Origin: CAYYTU01 sp964474655 | Lineage (GTDB): Bacteria > Chloroflexota > Anaerolineae > B4-G1 | Length of the DNA: 7,363 nt | Reading direction: 5' to 3' | Assembly: GCA_964474655.1 (NCBI GenBank) | Contig: CAYYTU010000115.1 | Location: forward strand, 1 to 7,363 | In this document: positions 5,404 to 7,363 of the stretch, piece by piece | How the letters are laid out: each line of letters begins with the position of its first letter | How positions within the stretch are numbered: position 1 is the first letter of the stretch | Notes under the pieces: generated by a model | Databases searched by the model: none | Seen by the model: only the letters and a program-made list of their open reading frames with translations | Told to the model about the DNA's origin: nothing | Position numbers and translations under genes: made by a program

Positions 5404-5676
5404 TGGTAAACCTCCCCGTCTTGAGCCGTAAATTGATCTGCTGGCGAGTTGTGGCATGAACCGTTACGGGGGTGATTGTCTTCAATTCAACTTCATACGG
5501 GATCATCACCAGCGTACCCTCAACGTCTCCCACCGCTATCAGACGGCCGCTGAAGTTATCCACGTACCTTTCAGCCGAGTATCTCACGATCTGTTCTATC
5601 CTGGCAAGGTCAATCCCCGCAACTCTGCCCGGTATTCCATATAGTCTGTCCAGACAACCTCAAAGTAGGACATCAT
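5396..5676 (-). pseudogene. DUF4258-like toxin-type gene with a 1-nt frameshift
   Basis: Starting at ATG 5676 (GGAG at 5690-5687, 10 nt upstream) the frame gives MMSYFEVVWTDYMEYRAEL and hits TAG at 5598-5596. In the next frame the sequence continues as DLARIEQIVRYSAERYVDN, then SGRLIAVGDVEG, IPYEVELKTITPVTVHATTRQQ, and ends at 5396. The two parts join naturally across the G-run at 5618-5615: one more G would give LRGIDLARIEQ. This fits a DUF4258-like protein of about 93 aa, the usual partner of DUF2283. Causes could be inactivation of a toxin, a homopolymer sequencing error, or slippage. The second part has no good start of its own (only GTG 5587). The downstream antitoxin-like gene is coupled to its last codons. 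Confidence 0.7.
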
Positions 5677-5722
5677 CAATGATGGGCTCCTGGCTAAGCA
5701 TACTATGGGCTCACTCGTTCTG

Positions 5723-5750
5723 ATTATATCTCATTCTCGCCCAAAACCAA
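5723..5750 (-). promoter_or_regulatory. Promoter of the DUF4258/DUF2283 unit
   Basis: TTGGTT (5750-5745), a 16-nt spacer and TATAAT (5728-5723). The 20 nt from the -10 (5728-5709) match the A1 promoter at 1384-1365 with one difference. Confidence 0.6.
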
Positions 5751-5764
5751 AAATGGACGCCGGA

Positions 5765-6296
5765 CGTGAAACGTGTTGCGTAGTACGTATTGCGTAAGCG
5801 CCAACCAATTTTCATCATTCATCGCCTCGCCCCTCGCCTCTGCACCCGCGCGGTCTTGGGAAGCGCTGCGGGGCAAGGCTGCTTGACTACGCTTGTGCCG
5901 GGCGAGGGTGCAACGAAGGGATGCTGGGGAGATGACGCTTATGGCGCTCACGTTTCGTCGAAGCGCAGCAGGCCCAGCCCCTTCGACACGCTCAGGACAA
6001 TGCGCTGCTTGAGCACGCGCCAGATGAAGAGGAGGAGCCGCTACAGCCGCTTTGCTTCCTAACGCTTCCCTTTTGTACGGTAGGGGGGCGATCAGGTAGC
6101 GCTTCCAGAGGCCCTTCGACGGTGCTCAGGACAAGGCGGCGGGGCTCGATGAGCAGCCGGCCCAGCCACTCCAGGCCGTCATCGCCAAGTACATCCAGCG
6201 GGGGGCGCGTTGGAGTTCGCCGGAGACGGATGTGAGGGCCACGTTAGTCTTGATGCGGCATCGGTACGACGCCAGTGTATATCAGGCACTCATCCA
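5765..6296 (-). repeat. Dispersed repeat copy R4 (longest copy)
   Basis: R4 fills the 570-nt gap between the DUF3368 stop and the next promoter. It carries every block seen in the other copies: the GTGAAACG/ATTGCGTAAG sequence shared with R1, the CTCTGCACCCGCGCGGTCTTGGGAA block, GATGCTGGGGAGATGACG, the GTCGAAGCGCAGCA block, two short repeats (5979-6000 and 6112-6135), GCCACTCCAGGCCGT, and GGGCCACGTTAG. The stretch 6045-6090 (CTTTGCTTCCTAACG to ACGGTAGG) is not seen in the others and may be a small insertion. Confidence 0.85.
5948..6265 (-). pseudogene. Decayed WecG/TagA/CpsF-like glycosyltransferase tail (in R4)
   Basis: Minus-strand fragments in several frames line up with the other copies: NVALTSVSGELQRAPRWM (ending 6192), then after a frameshift GLEWLGRLLIEPRRL, then WKRYLI, and finally VLSVSKGLGLLRFDET with TGA at 5950-5948. 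RAPRWM followed by GLEW fits the glycosyltransferase pattern. At least two frame changes make it non-functional. Confidence 0.45.
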
Positions 6297-6796
6297 ACTT
6301 GCTCCTCAAACCACCGGACCAGCTTATCGCTGAGGCGCACCGAGCTCCGCGCCAACTTCCAGACTGCTTCCAGCGCCTCTTTTCTGGAGAGAAGCCCGAT
6401 GCGATGAGCAACCAACAGTACACCCAGCGTTCCTTTCACCCGCAAGCCCACAGCCTTGGCAACCTGTCGAGCCAGATTCTCGTCTATCAATGCCCAGTCC
6501 GCTTCGATCTCCTTGGCCAACAGAATGACGTCTATCTCACCTTGATCAAGTCCCATCAACTCGGCGGGCAAAGGGATGGTCTCCTTCGGCTCCTGGACAA
6601 CGAGCCAATCTGCCTGGGCCACGTCCCTGGCCCCTGGACGCCCTCGACCTCTCCGGACGACCTCTTCATAAACTGAAGCCGGTATGAGGACTTGATCAAA
6701 AAGATCTCTCAACAGTCCAAGATATCCAACAATGGAGAGAGCGATCAGTGGGGTGCTGTTCACTACGCCCACGACACTGTCATCTGAATGACCCAT
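6290..6796 (-). CDS. DUF3368 PIN-like toxin
   Basis: The 168-aa protein matches DUF3368, a PIN-like nuclease family paired with UPF0175 antitoxins. It shows VVNSTPLIALS (11-21), where Asn replaces the first Asp as is usual in this family, VLIPASVYEEV (36-46) with Glu45, LDQGEID (83-89) with D84 and E87, and ALIDENLAR (102-110) with D105, E106 and R110, then VKGTLGVLL (120-128). The C-terminus is helical. ATG 6796 lies within the end of the upstream gene (17-nt overlap) with GGGAG 4 nt before it; GTG 6772 is an alternative start that would still include the first motif. Expected activity is RNA cleavage, inferred from PIN relatives. The gene looks intact; its stop is close to the shared TATCAGGCA boundary. 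Confidence 0.88.
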   Translation of the reverse strand: MGHSDDSVVGVVNSTPLIALSIVGYLGLLRDLFDQVLIPASVYEEVVRRGRGRPGARDVAQADWLVVQEPKETIPLPAELMGLDQGEIDVILLAKEIEADWALIDENLARQVAKAVGLRVKGTLGVLLVAHRIGLLSRKEALEAVWKLARSSVRLSDKLVRWFEEQVG

Positions 6797-7046
6797 TCGT
6801 CTCCCACCTGGCCTCTTGCTCCAATTCCTCCTCTGGGTAATCGATCACAGCAAATCCGTGCTCGGAAAGCAGACGATAGAATTCCCAGCGATCACAGCCC
6901 AGCACTTTGGCCCCCAGTCCGCCTGAGATACGTCCAGCCTCATACAGCTTGCCCAACGTGTATATGAACACTCGCTTGCGAAAGTCCTGCGGCCTTTCTC
7001 GCAAGGCCACCAGAACCTCTTCGGGGAACACAACTTCTACGCCCAT
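6780..7046 (-). CDS. UPF0175 family antitoxin
   Basis: This 88-aa protein has the UPF0175 pattern: an N-terminal strand VEVVFPEEVLVAL (3-15), a helix with RVFIYTLGKLYEAGRIS (25-41), then a helix-turn-helix-like GGLGAKVLGCDRWEFYRLLSEHGF (42-65) and VIDYPEEELEQE (67-78). Family members are putative DNA-binding antitoxins located just before DUF3368 toxins, as here. ATG 7046 is preceded by GGAGG with a 7-nt spacer. It overlaps the toxin gene by 17 nt. GLGAKVLG replaces the more usual small-residue run SLGKAAEL, a mild divergence. It is likely to repress its own promoter at 7124-7097. Confidence 0.88.
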   Translation of the reverse strand: MGVEVVFPEEVLVALRERPQDFRKRVFIYTLGKLYEAGRISGGLGAKVLGCDRWEFYRLLSEHGFAVIDYPEEELEQEARWETNGSFR

Positions 7047-7096
7047 TCTGACACCTCCATCCTCAACTCTGCCGCCCCTCTCCTGGTTTCTCGACT

Positions 7097-7124
7097 ATTA
7101 TACCGCATCATCCCAAAATCAAAA
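7097..7124 (-). promoter_or_regulatory. Promoter of the UPF0175/DUF3368 pair
   Basis: TATAAT (7102-7097) with TTTTGA (7124-7119) 16 nt upstream. It lies in the TTTTGATTTTGGGA context shared with the A2 promoter, although there the spacing to TATAAT is 3 nt longer. The leader to the ATG is about 45 nt. Confidence 0.5.
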
Positions 7125-7218
7125 AAGCCAGCGCCCTAACCTTATCTCCCCTGTTCCCTTGCGGCCTTTGGCTTAGTCCGCTGAGTATCTTGAGGACGCT
7201 GAAGGTCAACGCTGGCGC

Positions 7219-7308
7219 CAGGCCGTGAGGGACGAGGCGCGTCGTCCAGCGGGGGCGCGTTGGAGTTCGCCAGAGACGTATGTGAGGGCCACGTTGGCGG
7301 CAATGCGA
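7219..7308 (-). repeat. Dispersed repeat copy R5 (partial)
   Basis: R5 carries CCAGGCCGTGAG, GTCCAGCGGGGGCGCGTTGGAGTTCGCC and GTGAGGGCCACGTTGGCGG, matching R3 and R4. On the minus strand it encodes RIAANVALTYVSGELQRAP, the upstream part of the glycosyltransferase-like tail, but the downstream part (GLEW to LLRF) is missing. The space from 7131 to 7218 holds no gene I can support. Confidence 0.7.
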
Positions 7309-7363
7309 TTATCCTAACCAACCGGCACTCGGTCAGAAGGAGGCCGTCTGCGCTCATTGACCT
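7309..7363 (-). other. Right edge: possible 3' end of another cassette gene
   Basis: On the minus strand CTGACCGAGTGCCGGTTGGTTAGGATAAT resembles the region spanning the vapC stop (CTGACCGACCGTTGAGGTTTAGGATAT, 2792-2766). It sits in the same place relative to a repeat copy. This suggests a further gene, perhaps a PIN-type toxin, ends here and extends beyond the window. The frame cannot be decided from 55 bases. Confidence 0.3.

Noticed and set aside
2403..6296. Repeat copies as an insertion sequence or MITE family
   Set aside because: Copies have different ends, no consistent terminal inverted repeats or target duplications were seen, and no transposase frame is inside.
7142..7357. A 71-codon minus-strand open frame at the right edge
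   Set aside because: It runs through repeat R5 in a frame different from the glycosyltransferase-like one and has no ribosome binding site that I could see.

Overview
The window looks like an accessory region of a bacterial chromosome with moderately high GC. The mix of small toxin-antitoxin pairs (VapBC, UPF0175/DUF3368, DUF2283 with a DUF4258-like partner, AbiEii-like nucleotidyltransferase), C39-like peptidase genes and many copies of the CCTTCGAC-n-GCTCAGGACAAG short repeat suggests a Chloroflexota (Anaerolineae-like) genome. That assignment is inference from gene style; no rRNA or marker gene is present. No tRNA, rRNA or CRISPR array was seen.

Layout. At the left edge, on the plus strand, is the 3' end of an IS1634/IS4-type transposase. 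Everything else is on the minus strand and is read here right to left: (i) a UPF0175 antitoxin and DUF3368 PIN-like toxin pair (7046-6290); (ii) a DUF4258-like gene broken by a 1-nt frameshift, coupled to a DUF2283 gene (5676-5164); (iii) an AbiEii-like nucleotidyltransferase coupled to an unknown 107-aa protein (4786-3781); (iv) VapB and VapC (3438-2775); (v) two tandem, diverged copies of a two-gene module, called A (a small unknown protein with a WRVP motif) and B (a C39-like cysteine peptidase domain), at 2319-1407 and 1240-622. Both B copies are damaged: B2 has one in-frame amber codon, and B1 lacks its second half next to the IS remnant.

The units are separated by five copies (R1-R5) of one dispersed repeat, always in the same orientation. 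Read on the minus strand, the repeat carries a decayed C-terminal tail that resembles WecG/TagA/CpsF glycosyltransferases, followed by a conserved 3' flank. The copies begin roughly 13-40 nt after a gene's stop codon and end just upstream of the next unit's promoter. These promoters share a TATAAT box and, in most cases, an upstream TTTTGG-like stretch. The region therefore reads as an array of independently promoted cassettes (promoter, one or two small genes, repeat), probably assembled by recombination at the repeat or by successive insertions.

Biologically, most units look like translationally coupled toxin-antitoxin pairs. The A-B module has the same coupled, small, soluble-protein format inside the array and is the best candidate here for a poorly described system. 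Its function cannot be read from sequence alone.
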